Shown here piece after piece: positions 12,801-24,157 of a stretch of 64,000 nt of DNA (its first letter is position 1; each line of letters starts with the position of its first letter). Position numbers and translations under genes: made by a program. The DNA is taken from contig CM059576.1 of the NCBI GenBank assembly GCA_030386875.1, positions 68,447,581 to 68,511,580 on the forward strand. The letters run 5' to 3'. The notes beneath the pieces are model-generated. The model searched no databases, had not been told where the DNA came from, and saw only the letters and a list, made by a program, of their open reading frames with translations. This DNA is from Morinoia aosen. Lineage: Eukaryota > Arthropoda > Malacostraca > Amphipoda > Talitridae.

Positions 12801-15061
12801 ACACAGTTTTTAACAGAACAAAATATTGACTCAACCAATAACACAGGATAAACCAAATAAAATGACAAGAAAGGCAGCTCGGTAACTGAAATAACTGGGA
12901 TATTGTATAAATGTCAGAGGAAGCACAACTCAGAAATAGATCAGTGAAGCTGATGTGAAACAAAATTTAGGTAGGTGCAAGGCACAGCAAAGCCAGAAGC
13001 AGAGAGCAAAGTAGGAATGAGAGAAGACCCCAAGTTCCATTGAAGAAAAAGGATTTCTATATACAGAGTATGGTCATCACCCTCTTATGGCACAAGATAG
13101 GTAACCTATCTAATCAAACCTAACCCTATTGCCCATCCATGCCCTATGAAGGGCTCGCATTCTTAGTTTTCACATTTTTGTTCATTTGAATACATTTCTT
13201 CAAATGTTGATAAATTTCTAAACAGAATTATATTTCATTCTTACCTGGAGAATTTTAATATTAATCAAGGTAGATATAAACATTATCATAATTTCAAGTA
13301 AAAATATTTCAATTTTTTATGCTCCATATATGTTATGAAACTTTTGATAAGCAATTCCTTGAATAGGTCAGTATTCAGGATATGGAGTTGAGTATACAAG
13401 TCTCCGAATCTTTCAAATAAGTAAATACATGCTGAACATTATGAAAGAAGAGTAGTGGATCAGTGTCATCAAAAATGACTGCAAATTTATAATATCAACA
13501 CAATATGAATAACATAAATTGATCTACCTACCTGAAATCCAATAATATTTGCAATAGCTTTAAATACATATTTAGTATGTGTAACAAATAACATTGGACA
13601 TCACCAGTGGACCTATGCACTTGAAGTGAACTCATACAGTACCCTGCCAAAGTTGGCATCCGGGGTAGGGACTCTATGTATAATAAATATTTTAAATACA
13701 GACAAATTTTTGCTTATTTTCAAGATAACTGCTCAAGAAAAATTAAAAATATTCAAAAAAGTCATCAATCACATGAAAGCCCCTGAATTGTTGAATACCG
13801 CTTATGGAGACTAATTGTGTGTAATATTTATTACAGTAATTATTGGAAATATTAATCAAAAATTTTTTCATTTCATTTCAGAAAATGATGCATTTGAAAT
13901 AACCAAAGGCATAAGGATTTCCAAAGAAAATGAGTTCTGTAGAAAGTTTTTCAGGACACTGGTTCATTAGAATGTAACAGTTTCAAAGCCTCATACTACT
14001 ACATTAGAAGCATACCTCAGAGAAAATAGCCAAAATTTGCAAGACATCTAATAAACTATGGAGCACTGAGCTTGTCTTAAACTCTGACACTGTCAAGACT
14101 CTGCAGTGTAACTATGTATCACCCATAGGCCCTGATTCACCATTGATGTTAATTTAAGTGAAGGCAATAAAATAATTCCTGTAATCAAATTTTGAACAAG
14201 GTTTGATCTGTTTAGGCATTTACATCGACTTCATGGAAGTTTTCCATTCTGTCATTCACAGCAAGCTGATGAAGGTCAACTCATTTTGAAATCTAGGAAA
14301 GGTCCATCAATGACTAACAGAAATTACGATGAGCAGATCCCAGCAAGTGGTATTCACTTTTCCTAAATTCTTCCTTGTCCACCCTCCTTACTGTCTTTTT
14401 CCCCCAATACAACCATACTATCATTAGCTGTACTCATCATGCCTGTAAAGCTTTTTGCCTATAATGGTCAACAAACTCTGAATTGAAAAACTGACATGTT
14501 GAAACTTCAACCATTGCAAGTATTCAGTAGGAAAACAGTAAGAAAAATCCTGCCATTGGAAAATCTCAAGAATTTTTGGGTACTTTTGAGAGGGTCATGG
14601 CATTATATATTGCCTAAGGGTCCTAATAACCCTTACTCAAATGATGCATTCTAAGTAGCTAAAACTAGAAAAATATGTTTCACATTTGATTGAATCTTCT
14701 TATGAGATTAGAACAAAAAGCATATTTAACCAAAATAGGATTAGGCAAATTTAAGCCTAATCTTACACCACAAACCCAAGGAAAGCATAACTAGTTAGAC
14801 ATACTGCTACCAATCATGTGTTGGCTAAGCATAGCAAATGACAAAGTTAATACTGAGTAAAGGCCTAACTAACTAGATCCAGTTTTGTGTCAGAAGCTGA
14901 AGTTTATAAAAATAAATGTTACATTAGATGTATAAATGTAAAGATAACCTAACTACCTAGCAATAATCTCAAAAAACTAACATTTTCTTTCCTAATCATG
15001 AATCCAGAGTACTAGCTTCTAATTGCACTGATGTTACAGGTTTTTATTAACAATATCTCAC
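9887..15061 (-). other. Intron of the THAP-domain gene; no other gene seen
   Basis: 5.2 kb between a GTGAGA donor (15061) and a TTACAG acceptor (9887). It is AT-rich with chance-length frames only. The phrase CTGTG(T/C)TTGTTGTAGCTAC occurs inverted near 11530 and 12010. The GC-richer stretch 12165-12245 shows no tRNA fold that I could find. Confidence 0.5.
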
Positions 15062-15353
15062 CAGCAGCTTGAGAAAGTTCTTTTATAGTATTAGGTACTC
15101 CTCCTCGTTTTAGAAATCGTCTGAAAGGTGACAAAATACGTCGATATTGATCCCTTCGAAAATGATCTTCGCACACAAAATGATGCGTTAAAAGTGTTTC
15201 CAATTTCACGTACAATAACTTTTGGTTTTCACACAAAACTATCCATTCTTTATAATTGGCTCTTGGAAATCGGTGAAATATCACGTTACTATTTTCTGAA
15301 GTATTCATACAATCACGAAAATCGCAACGCTTGGTTCTCGCGTACGACGCCAT
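15062..15353 (-). CDS. THAP-domain protein, first coding exon
   Basis: The ATG at 15353 opens a zinc-dependent THAP (C2CH) DNA-binding domain. C9 and C14 (RCDFRDC) form the first pair, FHRFP at about 27-31 matches the family's hydrophobic-FP signature, W38 is the conserved tryptophan, and CEDHF near residue 61 supplies the second C and H. A short basic segment follows (RRFLKRGGVP, matching the family's proline near the end). The exon ends in phase 1 at a consensus donor (CTG/GTGAGA, 15061-15060), and the frame dies in the intron soon after. The joined product with the exon at 9666 would be about 170 residues. THAP domains occur in host transcription regulators and in P-element transposases. 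I see no transposase core here, so a small THAP host protein or a domesticated fragment are both possible. Confidence 0.75.
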
Positions 15354-15412
15354 GATGAAACTGCATCAGAAATATTTCAAACTTTTATCTGGCAGCATCC
15401 AGTCGTTCGGTG

Positions 15413-15780
15413 ATTGGTCCGACGGTGTGATGACGTCAATGATGCACATCTCCCTTTAATTTGACTGTAATTACTATACTTCTATTCATTGTACTGTGTT
15501 TTTATGCCCTGAACTAGATCGCAAGGCTAATTTCTTCTTTTGAAAAGACTGGAGTTTATTCTGTCTGCTACGGTGTGCGGGGAACAATAACGAATAAAAG
15601 TACTTATAAATATTTTTTTTCGATGAAAAACTACCTCTTCGTAAAGCTGAAAGTTTTTTCTTTCCAATGACATTAGGATACGCCCAAATGCTGAAAGAAT
15701 TATGGTGTAAAAATGCATTTTAATACGATGTGTAATCATTTGAACGAACGTAAGTTCTTTTCACGTTCGTTTTGACGTCA
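15413..15780 (-). promoter_or_regulatory. Likely promoter region of the THAP gene: CCAAT box and two CRE palindromes
   Basis: On the minus strand 60 bp before the ATG lies CCAAT (15413-15417), followed upstream by a full CRE palindrome TGACGTCA (15431-15438) and a second at 15773-15780. Such paired CRE sites near a first exon are typical of CREB/ATF-type promoters (established knowledge). No TATA box is obvious. Confidence 0.5.
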
Positions 15781-15932
15781 CAGGCTCACAGCGATTCAGT
15801 TACCTTCAAACTATCGTACGAGGAGTATATTGACGCTCTGTCTTATCGTAGTTTATTCTTCGACTTTTCATGGGAAAGCTGCATGAAAATAGCGTTTTCA
15901 TGATTTGTCCTGTATTATAACATGTTAATTAC

Positions 15933-16385
15933 CTATTTGTGGTCACTATTGATCGAAAATAGGGTGCCGATTGAAATTTTTAGGAAGGATAGAAATAGTT
16001 CACAAAAGTTCGTGTGACTGCTACTCATAGTTCCGATGTGCCATTGTGTCCGGTCATAATAAAGTTCCCTGATATTCCACCTTGCTTCAAACATTATTAG
16101 TTGTTCTTTCCTCGACTCATTTACCATTACTACATCATACAGCTGATAATTCTCCCCAAACTTTGAACCCAAACCATCAATTTTCAAAGAAACAGCTGAT
16201 TCTTCTGTGTACACACTCCATAGCAAGGAAATGTACACTCCTGTCAATCTCTTTACATGCATAGTTTTTGAGTTTCCTGGCCACAAGATTGCACTAGAAT
16301 TCTTACATAGACTAACCACAACTTTCTCATATGAAAAATTCAAAAATAACGCATCAGCGAGCAGAATGTCATTCATGTTAAACAT
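15933..16385 (-). CDS. Unrecognised 150-codon open frame
   Basis: ATG-initiated frame with mixed composition (starts MFNMNDILLADALF). I recognise no domain, signal peptide or membrane segment. Its first ~15 codons overlap the terminal repeat of the element at 16335-16462, and related but broken phrases occur in the ends of the 6478-7556 element. It could be an exon carried by a larger member of that element family, or chance. No splice or promoter support. Confidence 0.2.
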   Translation of the reverse strand: MFNMNDILLADALFLNFSYEKVVVSLCKNSSAILWPGNSKTMHVKRLTGVYISLLWSVYTEESAVSLKIDGLGSKFGENYQLYDVVMVNESRKEQLIMFEARWNIRELYYDRTQWHIGTMSSSHTNFCELFLSFLKISIGTLFSINSDHK

Positions 16386-16462
16386 TTTTAAATGGGTTCC
16401 TTTAGTGATTCGTTCGATCAGAATTTTTAATTTCGGTGGATGACATACAATACATATTGACC
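16335..16462 (+). mobile_element. Single terminal repeat of the GGTC...GACC element family
   Basis: Matches the right end of the element at 6478-7556: GAATGTCATTCATGT, GAATTTTTAATTTC and the terminal CATATTGACC. No matching left end was found, so this is a solo end or the end of an element whose other end is lost. Confidence 0.55.
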
Positions 16463-16499
16463 CTCTAAATTACCGTTGTTAGAATTATTACTGTGGAGA

Positions 16500-17283
16500 A
16501 CAGTTTAATCTACCTCTACATGCCAAATTTTGTAAATATTAGCCACTCAGATGTGATATCTGGCCACAATGTTATTCCATTTTATTCCATGTACACATGT
16601 CTGTATAATGTTGAAGAGAATACATATTGAATTTGAACTCCGAGTTGTTTTCTTTGCTGTTGTTGTAATGTTGCTCCTTGACTATAACCTGAGTTTTCTG
16701 TAAAATTTCTATTTTAAATTAAAAAAACATTCACTTTTACGTTTTTGAAGTCTTCTATCTTTAAAGTTATTTTTTCTGAATAATTTCTTATGATTACAGG
16801 GATAAGACTGTCATTTTTGATATTGTAGGAGGTAGGTTTTTTCTTACCTTTTATTTTTTATGTGTGTACTGTATTTTTTTCTTATATTCATCTTCAATAG
16901 GTATGTATGTAGGCTATATCAATATATGTGTTCACGTATGTAGGTAAATGTATACTTACATAAATAGATATAGGACCCCTACATGTTTATATTTCTATTT
17001 TTTACGTAAAAACAACCCGGTTAATTAATTCGATTGCACTGGCGAAATGATTCAAAAAAATTTCTATCACTTCCCCAGAGGGCGTTTCTATCAATCGGAA
17101 CAATAAAAAATGCAGTTAGACAAATTGAATCAAGTGCAATTTGAGCATATAAATCGTGGTAAAATTATCTTTCTGTCCGTAAGTTGAACAAGCTATGAAT
17201 TTTCATTTCGATTATATGTTTTTTACGCATTTTTGCCTATATTTTGTAGATATTTGCTTATCATAAGTGATATCCGGTTTACA
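16500..17283 (+). repeat. Long dispersed repeat, copy 1 (interrupted; resumes at 19395)
   Basis: Parallel to 21460-22160 throughout: ACTCAGATGTGATATC, GGCCACAATGTTA, CCATGTACACATGT, CCTGAGTTTTCT, CTATCACTTCCCC and GAGGGCGTTTCT. It breaks at GATATCCGGTTTACA and the sequence expected next (ATGTATCTCC, CCATGTACCCAT) resumes at 19395, so a 2.1-kb insertion separates the halves. Confidence 0.75.
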
Positions 17284-19394
17284 GCCTTAAGCTCATTTTA
17301 CACCTGCGGTGTGGAGCGACGGTGTGGAGCGGTGGTAACCTTGCTATAGCTCCTCCCACGAGAGGATTGAGCGTCAGTGCACACCGGGTTGCTTTTACAT
17401 TGCCGCTCAACACGACGCTCCTTTCCCAGAGACAGAAATCGTCAGTAATAATCTTGCAATATTGACAGAATACTTGGCAGAACAATTTGCAGAATATATA
17501 CAGAATAATTTGCAGAAGTAAAAACTAATATTCTAAAAAACTTTAATACTGCCCAAATACCTTCAAAAAACAATGTAAATGGGAAGAAAAAATAAATATC
17601 AATTAATATTTTCTAGGCTTATTTTTTCCTTTAATTTGAATAGTCTTCTAATGGCACCTGCCGAATGTTTTCCGTGTATTTGAAGTACTTTTCTTGGGAG
17701 CCATGTACATTGTGAAATTTAATTACACTGTACTTAATTTTACGTTTACATACGCAGTGTATATTTCTTTAATTTTTGGAATAGTGAGAGCTGTTTCCTA
17801 TCTTAGCCTCTCAGTGTTTGAATATTCATCTTAACCATTGCAATATTCAGTGTTGGGCAGTTGCGCCGCATTGCGACCGCAATTGCGATCGTAACTTTTT
17901 CTGTTGCGGTTGCGCTGCACCAATTTTTGGAAAGTTGCGAATCTGTTGCGATCGCAACAATTTTCGACGTGTCAGGCTGCAACTCGCAACCGCAACATCA
18001 CGATGGTAATTTAATTTTTAAAAAACCTTCAATCGAATTTAATACGGTTTCATGTTCGTTTAAAACTAAACCGTACTGGGTAGAACCCATCTGGCGAATG
18101 TTTATTCTTAGCATTAGGCGATACGGTGATACACATACACTTGGCTTAGAGTATATAAGTATATATAATGTAACTCATTATATAACATATGTTATTAGGA
18201 ATGATGTGAGTTGATTGGCTGAAACAGCCAGTAATCAGCAGAACTAGCTGATTTTCACAGAGCTATGTTTTCTTCAAGTGAATTTGTCGTTTCGTTCATC
18301 GAATTTAACACTCCAATACCATCGAGCGCTGCGGCGAACGACTGTAGGTACAGAAATTTAGAGACCACGATGTGCTCGGCTTTCAGACTAACATTTTGAA
18401 ATGTTACCATTTTTTAAAGGCAACGTTGATCGTCATTACAGTGCATTAACATTGTCACATTGAGATCATGAGCCAATATTAAATTATAACAGGAATAACA
18501 AAAAGCAGTAGAATTTCATATATTAACGGAGCTTATGCATAGTTTTTCTTTTTGCGTCATATAGGCTGTACAAATGTTCGGCGCTTTTCTGTTTTCTATT
18601 TCTTTTGCTATATATATGGCACTCCGATGAAAATAAAGCTACTAGCAAGGTGCCTTTTCAATATTATTATTAAAAAATGGAATTAATTTTATTGCTCATG
18701 CTATATTTACAAATGAAACGTTTCTTCCAGTGTCTTGATACTTCATTCAATTCTAGTCAACACATTTACTCTATCTATTAATTTTCTTAGCAAAACAATG
18801 CACTATTTTGAATATCTTAGTATTATTTTTATGCATAGCAATATATACGAAAAATAAATTGAACAATATTTAATTAAAATTATATATAAGAATAAAATGT
18901 TGCGGTTGCGATCGCAATTTTTTTCAAGTTTCTGTTGCGGTTGCGTCGCACCTTTTTTCGTGTTGTTGCGGTTGCGGTTGCGCCGCAACATTTTAAAAGT
19001 TGCGTGCCCAACACTAGCAATATTAGAATTTGGGAAGTGAGATGCTATACTTTGAAAAGCAATCTCTTCAGACAATCTGTTTTTATACTCTGCAAGCTTA
19101 ACTTTCCAAAGAATTTCCACGGAAATTCTTTTCATTTTTCGATTTGAGTTTTAATTTCTTCCTTGCTCCATAATATGTAAGCCATGACTACACGTGCTCT
19201 CTATGGTCTCAAGAGCAACTGAACGTTGTTGACTGGCAGTGCACGCCGCCAATATTTAACATGCTGAATGTTGCCGCTCCTTACCGTGAGCGAGGCAATA
19301 AGGGTCATCTTGCTCTGCTGTGGGCTGAGCTTATTTGACTCGCGGGATGGAGCGACGGTGTGGAGCGCAAAGACACCGTCAATGTAATAGGGCC
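17284..19394. mobile_element. TIR element inserted in the dispersed repeat
   Basis: Defined by comparison with the uninterrupted copy at 21460-22210. TTTACA lies at both junctions and is probably the target duplication (TTA alone is an alternative). The ends are loosely inverted: GCCTTAAGCTCATTTTACACC on the left, and GGCCCTATTACATTGAC read inward from the right. GGAGCGACGGTGTGGAGCG occurs near both ends in the same orientation. No transposase. A hAT MITE is nested inside. Confidence 0.6.
17848..19016. mobile_element. Non-autonomous hAT element with perfect 8-bp target duplication
   Basis: Terminal CAGTGTTGGGCA...TGCCCAACACTA is a classic hAT-type TIR. GCAATATT flanks it at 17840-17847 and 19017-19024, the 8-bp duplication expected of hAT transposition. 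Subterminal regions are loaded with TTGCGGTTGCG, GCGATCGCAA and GCGCCGCA motifs, probable transposase-binding repeats. The open frames inside are formed by these repeats and do not look coding. Confidence 0.9.
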
Positions 19395-19497
19395 TTTACA
19401 ATGTATCTCCGTTTTATCCCATGTACCCATTTCCGCATAATGTTGCAGCAAATACCGAGAGGACATGAAATATTTTTTTAACTAACCCTATATATAG

Positions 19498-19681
19498 GAC
19501 ACCATGACGGTTCCCCCGTAAAGCCAGTACCCATTTCCGACACCTGGGTCACGTGGGGTATTGTGCTTGAGCTTTCCCTTATACCCAACGGGGAAAATCG
19601 CAGCGCCAGCGCCGGGATACGAATCCGCGACTTCCGATATACAAGTCCGATCCCTTAACCGCTGCGCCACCGCGAGCACTA
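19498..19681 (-). repeat. tRNA-derived SINE (minus strand)
   Basis: On the minus strand it begins GTGCTCGCGGTGGCGCAGCGG (A-box region), has GGATTCGTATCC (B box, variant of GGTTCGANNCC), then the family body TTTTCCCCGTTGGG, CAATACCCCAC, CCCAGGTGTCGGAAATGGGTA. It interrupts the continuation of the dispersed repeat. Confidence 0.8.
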
Positions 19682-20452
19682 TTTTTCACGCAGAGCGTCT
19701 ATTTTTATTTCGAGTATATATGATTTAATAATACTCTGTGTGTACTAGGTTGCATTGAGGTTGTATTAGAAGGGGACTGATCATGTGTGACTTTATCAAT
19801 GGTGTGTGGTAGTATTGGTGACTAATGTTAAGGTAGTTGTGGTATGTGGCAAAATCCCTGTGTAAAACGGCTAAAATACAATATAAGCTGTGAAAATAAT
19901 GTCAAACGAACTTTTCGTTCAGTTGTTAGGGAAAATTCTGTATTATTCTCCTTGTAGGAGATGCAGACCGAGCCTTGCAGGCAGCGAGAAGCAGACTACA
20001 GTGAAATGCACTTATATGAAATGATTTAATCTAATTATAGATCTATTCAATGTTCGAGGCTAATTGAAGAGCTGATAATTGGAGAATCAATTAATATCAT
20101 TCCAATAATTTATAACTGTGTTGAAAATATTCTGATGTGAATTTCGATCGAAATAAGTGATGTCACCGACAAAATTAAATAAATACAATAAATGTGATAT
20201 ATTGTGTTCATGGTAATTTATTCAAAATAAAGTAGTTTTCTAATTTGTAAATCTACTTTTTCTATCACATTGTGGTGTTGGAAAGAATTTTCTAGTTTTT
20301 TCTTGAAAAATATAAATAAACGTTGTTTGTACGTTTAAATTGTATTTATTCAGACTCCTGCCATAATTCTAACTCGTCGATGTTGTAATGAAGTGTTATA
20401 TCAAAACAGTGATATTTTGCAGCCCACGGGCTAACAATAGCATAAATAGAGT

Positions 20453-20913
20453 ACATTCTGAGTATTGGCTCCCATGTCCAGTATTGGATAATATTCTCTC
20501 ATTTACTATTTTATAAAAAATGTCGATCTGATATTGGAAATAAGTTCTGCAATATTGGCCACAGATTTATTATGCGTTGGATGCTGGGCTTAGTATTGTA
20601 ATTATAATTCATAGCGAATAATATTTAAGTAATATAATTAGTATAAATAATAATAGTAATTAAGGTTACTTATACAACAAATCGATATTTTACCTCTAAT
20701 AGAAAATAAGAAAATATTATTCAATCCTGGACATGAGACCCAATACTCAGTAAATTATCCAATACCGAAAGTTAAATCCAATACTCAGTAGGTGTATCCA
20801 ATACTGGACACGGAAGCCGATACTCACAAAGTGTATCCAATACTGGATACGGAAGCCGATACTCACAAAGTGTATCCAATACTGGACACGGGATCCAATG
20901 CTCAGAATTAAAG
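20453..20913. repeat. TIR-like unit with internal tandem repeats
   Basis: The left end TTCTGAGTATTGG is mirrored at the right (CCAATGCTCAGAA). The right half is a tandem of about 47-bp units (GTATCCAATACTGGACACGG, GCCGATACTCACAAA), and one inverted unit lies at 20455-20490. Either a MITE with expanded subterminal repeats or a local satellite. Confidence 0.6.
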
Positions 20914-21459
20914 TAGTCTCACAAGATCACACTCCGAGCTCAGCTACCCGAATGTATTCTATTTCACATAATTAGCCGTAGGCTGCAAACATATGATTTT
21001 TAACGTTACTACTGCCTTCGACGCTCGATCGCTACGAAATGAATGGACATTAAGAAAAACTGTACCTTGAATGTACAATTCCGGTTTTATTTCTTTTTTC
21101 CCGAATGAAGTTTCAAAATAATCAAAACTTTTATTAAAAACCAATGCGAATTAATATATTATGCATAGAATTTATCATTTGCTTTAATAATTCGTACGTA
21201 CACAACACATTAGAGACATTAAATCAGTTATAACGTTACGAGGTGACAACGTTATTTTCAAAGCTGATCAAAATGCAAGTGTTCTCGGGTCAGAATGTGC
21301 ACAACGTAGTAATAAATACTTAAATGGATATTTTTTATTCTCAAATCTTCATCTTTTCAATTAGCCTCTGATATTGAATAGATCTATAATTAGATTATAT
21401 CCTTTTAAACTCTAACCTCTAAATTTCTGTAATTAAAATTATCAATTTGGACCATTGCT

Positions 21460-22680
21460 TAATCTACCAATATGTGCCAAATTTTGTGAATATTCTCCAC
21501 TCAGATGTGATATCCGGCCACAATGTTACTACATTTTATCCCATGTACACATGTCCGTATAATGCTGAAGAGTTGTGTTGTTTCTTGACTGTAACCTGAG
21601 TTTTCTTAAAAATTTCTATGAAGAAATTAAAAACCAGTTCATTTTTTTGTTTTTCGAAGTCTTCTTTTCCTTTTAGTTATTTTTTTTCCGAAAAAATTCT
21701 TAGGATTACAGTGAGCTCAACTGTCATTTTCGGTGTAGTAGATGGTAGGTTGTTTATATCATTTTATTCTATATGTGTTTTTTTTTCTTATATTTCATTT
21801 TCAATAAGTATATATATTAATATGTGTGTGTACGTATGTAGGTATATATATATCTACATAAATAGAAATACATGTTTCTATTTCATTTCTTTACGCAAAA
21901 ACCATCCGGTTAATAAATTTTATTGCACTAGCGAAATGATTCAAAAATAGATCTATCACTTCCCCGGAGGGCGTTTCTGTGAATCGGATTAATGACAAAT
22001 ACAATTAATGAAATAAAGTGCAATTTCAGCGTATGAATCGTGGTAAAACTATCTCTCTGTCCGTATGTTGTACAAGCTATGAATTTTGATGTTGAGTATA
22101 TGTTTGTTTACCCATTTCTGCCAAAATTTTGTAGATATTTGTCAATCATGAGTGGTAACCGGCTTACACTGTATCTCCATTTTATCGCATGTACCCATGT
22201 CCGCATGATGTTGTGGTGAATGTCGAGAAGATATGAAATATGTTTTTTATGAATATGTGTGTTGGTGTGTGCATGAGTGTGTGTGTGTGCGCACGCAAAC
22301 ATAAATGTCTATGTATCAGTGTACACGTGCACTCGTTCGCACATATATATGCGCACATGTACATATATATGTTTCTATTTCTACTTCTTGCGTAAAAAGC
22401 AAAACCTCAAGACACATTACGTTTTACCTAAAGCTCTGCGATCAGTTAACACTGAACCAAATTCCAGAAATAAACGAATTGATTGCGCTTGCTTAATGGT
22501 TAATAAATCGATCTATCACGACTCCGAAGGGCATTTTTGTGAATAAAAGAAATTAAAAGTATAAACAGACAAATGAAATAAAGCGCTCGAGCAAAAATTA
22601 TCTCTATATTTGTATGCCGAATAAGCCATGCATTTCATTTTGAGTGGAAGTTTGTTTACGCATTTCTAGATGTGCGTGCT
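21460..22680 (+). repeat. Long dispersed repeat, copy 2, two tandem units
   Basis: Unit 1 (21460-22160) parallels 16500-17283. Unit 2 (about 22165-22680) repeats the same order in diverged form: CCATGTACCCATGTCCGCAT, a CA/TG-rich microsatellite (22255-22370), ACATGTACATATATATGT, TCTATCAC..CTCCG, GAATAAG and TTTGTTTACGCATTTCT. Unit length is 0.5-0.7 kb. No coding signature. Confidence 0.65.
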
Positions 22681-22982
22681 GTGATGCGCGATGTTCTTTA
22701 TAAGTTACTTCGTGACTAACCTTTTCTCAATACTTGATTGTCATTTACGATGGTGTTTCAATCTGCTACGGTGTGGCGTTTTTTGGATTTTTCCTACTTC
22801 GAAGATCTTATAAATAATTCGAATACTACTAAAGAATTCTTGGAAACTCCCAAGTTCTTAGTTGAAATTATCGAAGTAGGAAAAAGATGACAGGGGGTGC
22901 TAAACCGGAATCTCTTGGAATATAAAATATCAATGAGATGATATTTTTCATTTCTCATTCAACTACCCTTGACAGAGTTAGA

Positions 22983-23290
22983 CTATTAGCACGCCACGTA
23001 TGGTTTGTCTATTAGTACGCCTCGTATATTTTGTCTATTAATATGCCTCGTATGATCTATCTATTTGTACTCTTCTGACAGTTTGTCTATTAGTACACCT
23101 CGTATAGTTTGCCTACTATTATGCCTCGTATGGCTTATCTACTTGTACACCTCGGATGGTTTGTCAGAGTACTCCTCGTATGGAGCTTTTGTTTTAGGAC
23201 GTCCTATATTACGAAACTTTTAAAGCCAATATGTTGGCATGCATCTCATGTGGCAACTTGGAAATAAACGTTTTTCTTTCTTTCTTTTTC
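22983..23290 (+). repeat. Minisatellite fused to a SINE-like tail
   Basis: Six or so imperfect ~31-bp units (GTTTGTCTATTAGTAC plus GCCTCGTATG). They run into CTTTTGTTTTAGGACGTC and CAACTTGGAAATAAACG followed by TTTC-rich sequence. The non-satellite part recurs at 56335-56480, so this is one dispersed repeat whose 5' module expanded here. Confidence 0.65.
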
Positions 23291-23520
23291 TACCGAATGG
23301 TAATCAGAAAAGGACGGTAAGATCTCTGTGCTGAGTACTACTTGGGGATTGTTTGTAATTGCTAGGTCAAGAAGAGTTTTGGAAGTGTTGGTAATTCGCG
23401 TAGGTTCTTGGACCATTTGAGAAAGATTAAGTCTCAGTATCTTGCTTAGCTGATTGTTTTTAATAGCGCACTTAACTCTGTGACCTCTTTTGTCACCATA
23501 TTATTGTTATTTAAGAAAGT

Positions 23521-23865
23521 TTTAGCCTCCTTTTACAACGACAAAAATGTTCCAAGAGAGTAAGGATAACGGCACTTTTTAGTATTTAGTTGAGGAAACG
23601 CGGAATCTATGCACAAGGTGCATAGAAAACGGAAAGCGAACAAAGAAGATCATGAAACAAGATCAAAGTTGAAGAAGAAAGTAGTAGGTGCTGAAAAACA
23701 GGACAGCAGTAAACCGAAAAAAGATGGTCCGTAACAAAACAAAAACCTATTCAATTTTAACAAAGAGAAAGCCCACCTAACCTTTAGCTCGGGCCCTCAC
23801 ATGGGGCCCTCACCCTGGGAGCGCTAATTCCCATAGATACAATAGTTGCATTCCCCTGAGGGGTC
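23521..23865 (+). repeat. SINE-like family A copy
   Basis: Full-length by comparison with 57403: TTTTAGCCTCC start, AACGCGGAATCTATGCAC, ATCATGAAACAAGATC, AACAGGACAGCAGTAAACCG, GGGCCCTCACATGGGG and the 3' block ACAATAGTTGCATTCCCC. Confidence 0.7.
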
Positions 23866-24157
23866 TTTTGTGACCTCTATGCATCATACATCAATCACGT
23901 GACGCCACATCTTCATATCAAAAGAGAATTATAAACTTGATGAAATGCTTCTCAAATAAACAATGGTAATTATGTATCGTCAACTATTCACATCATGATC
24001 ATTCTATGACTGTGAGCATTTATTTTGAGGTCTCAAAGTAGTGAAAATATATTTCGTCTCAAGTTTTAATTACTTGAGCAACAATTGCGAATTCAATTCA
24101 AACCAGTTGCGAAAACGATTTGAAATGCACTTTAATTTTGTTTTTTAAAAAACGCAA

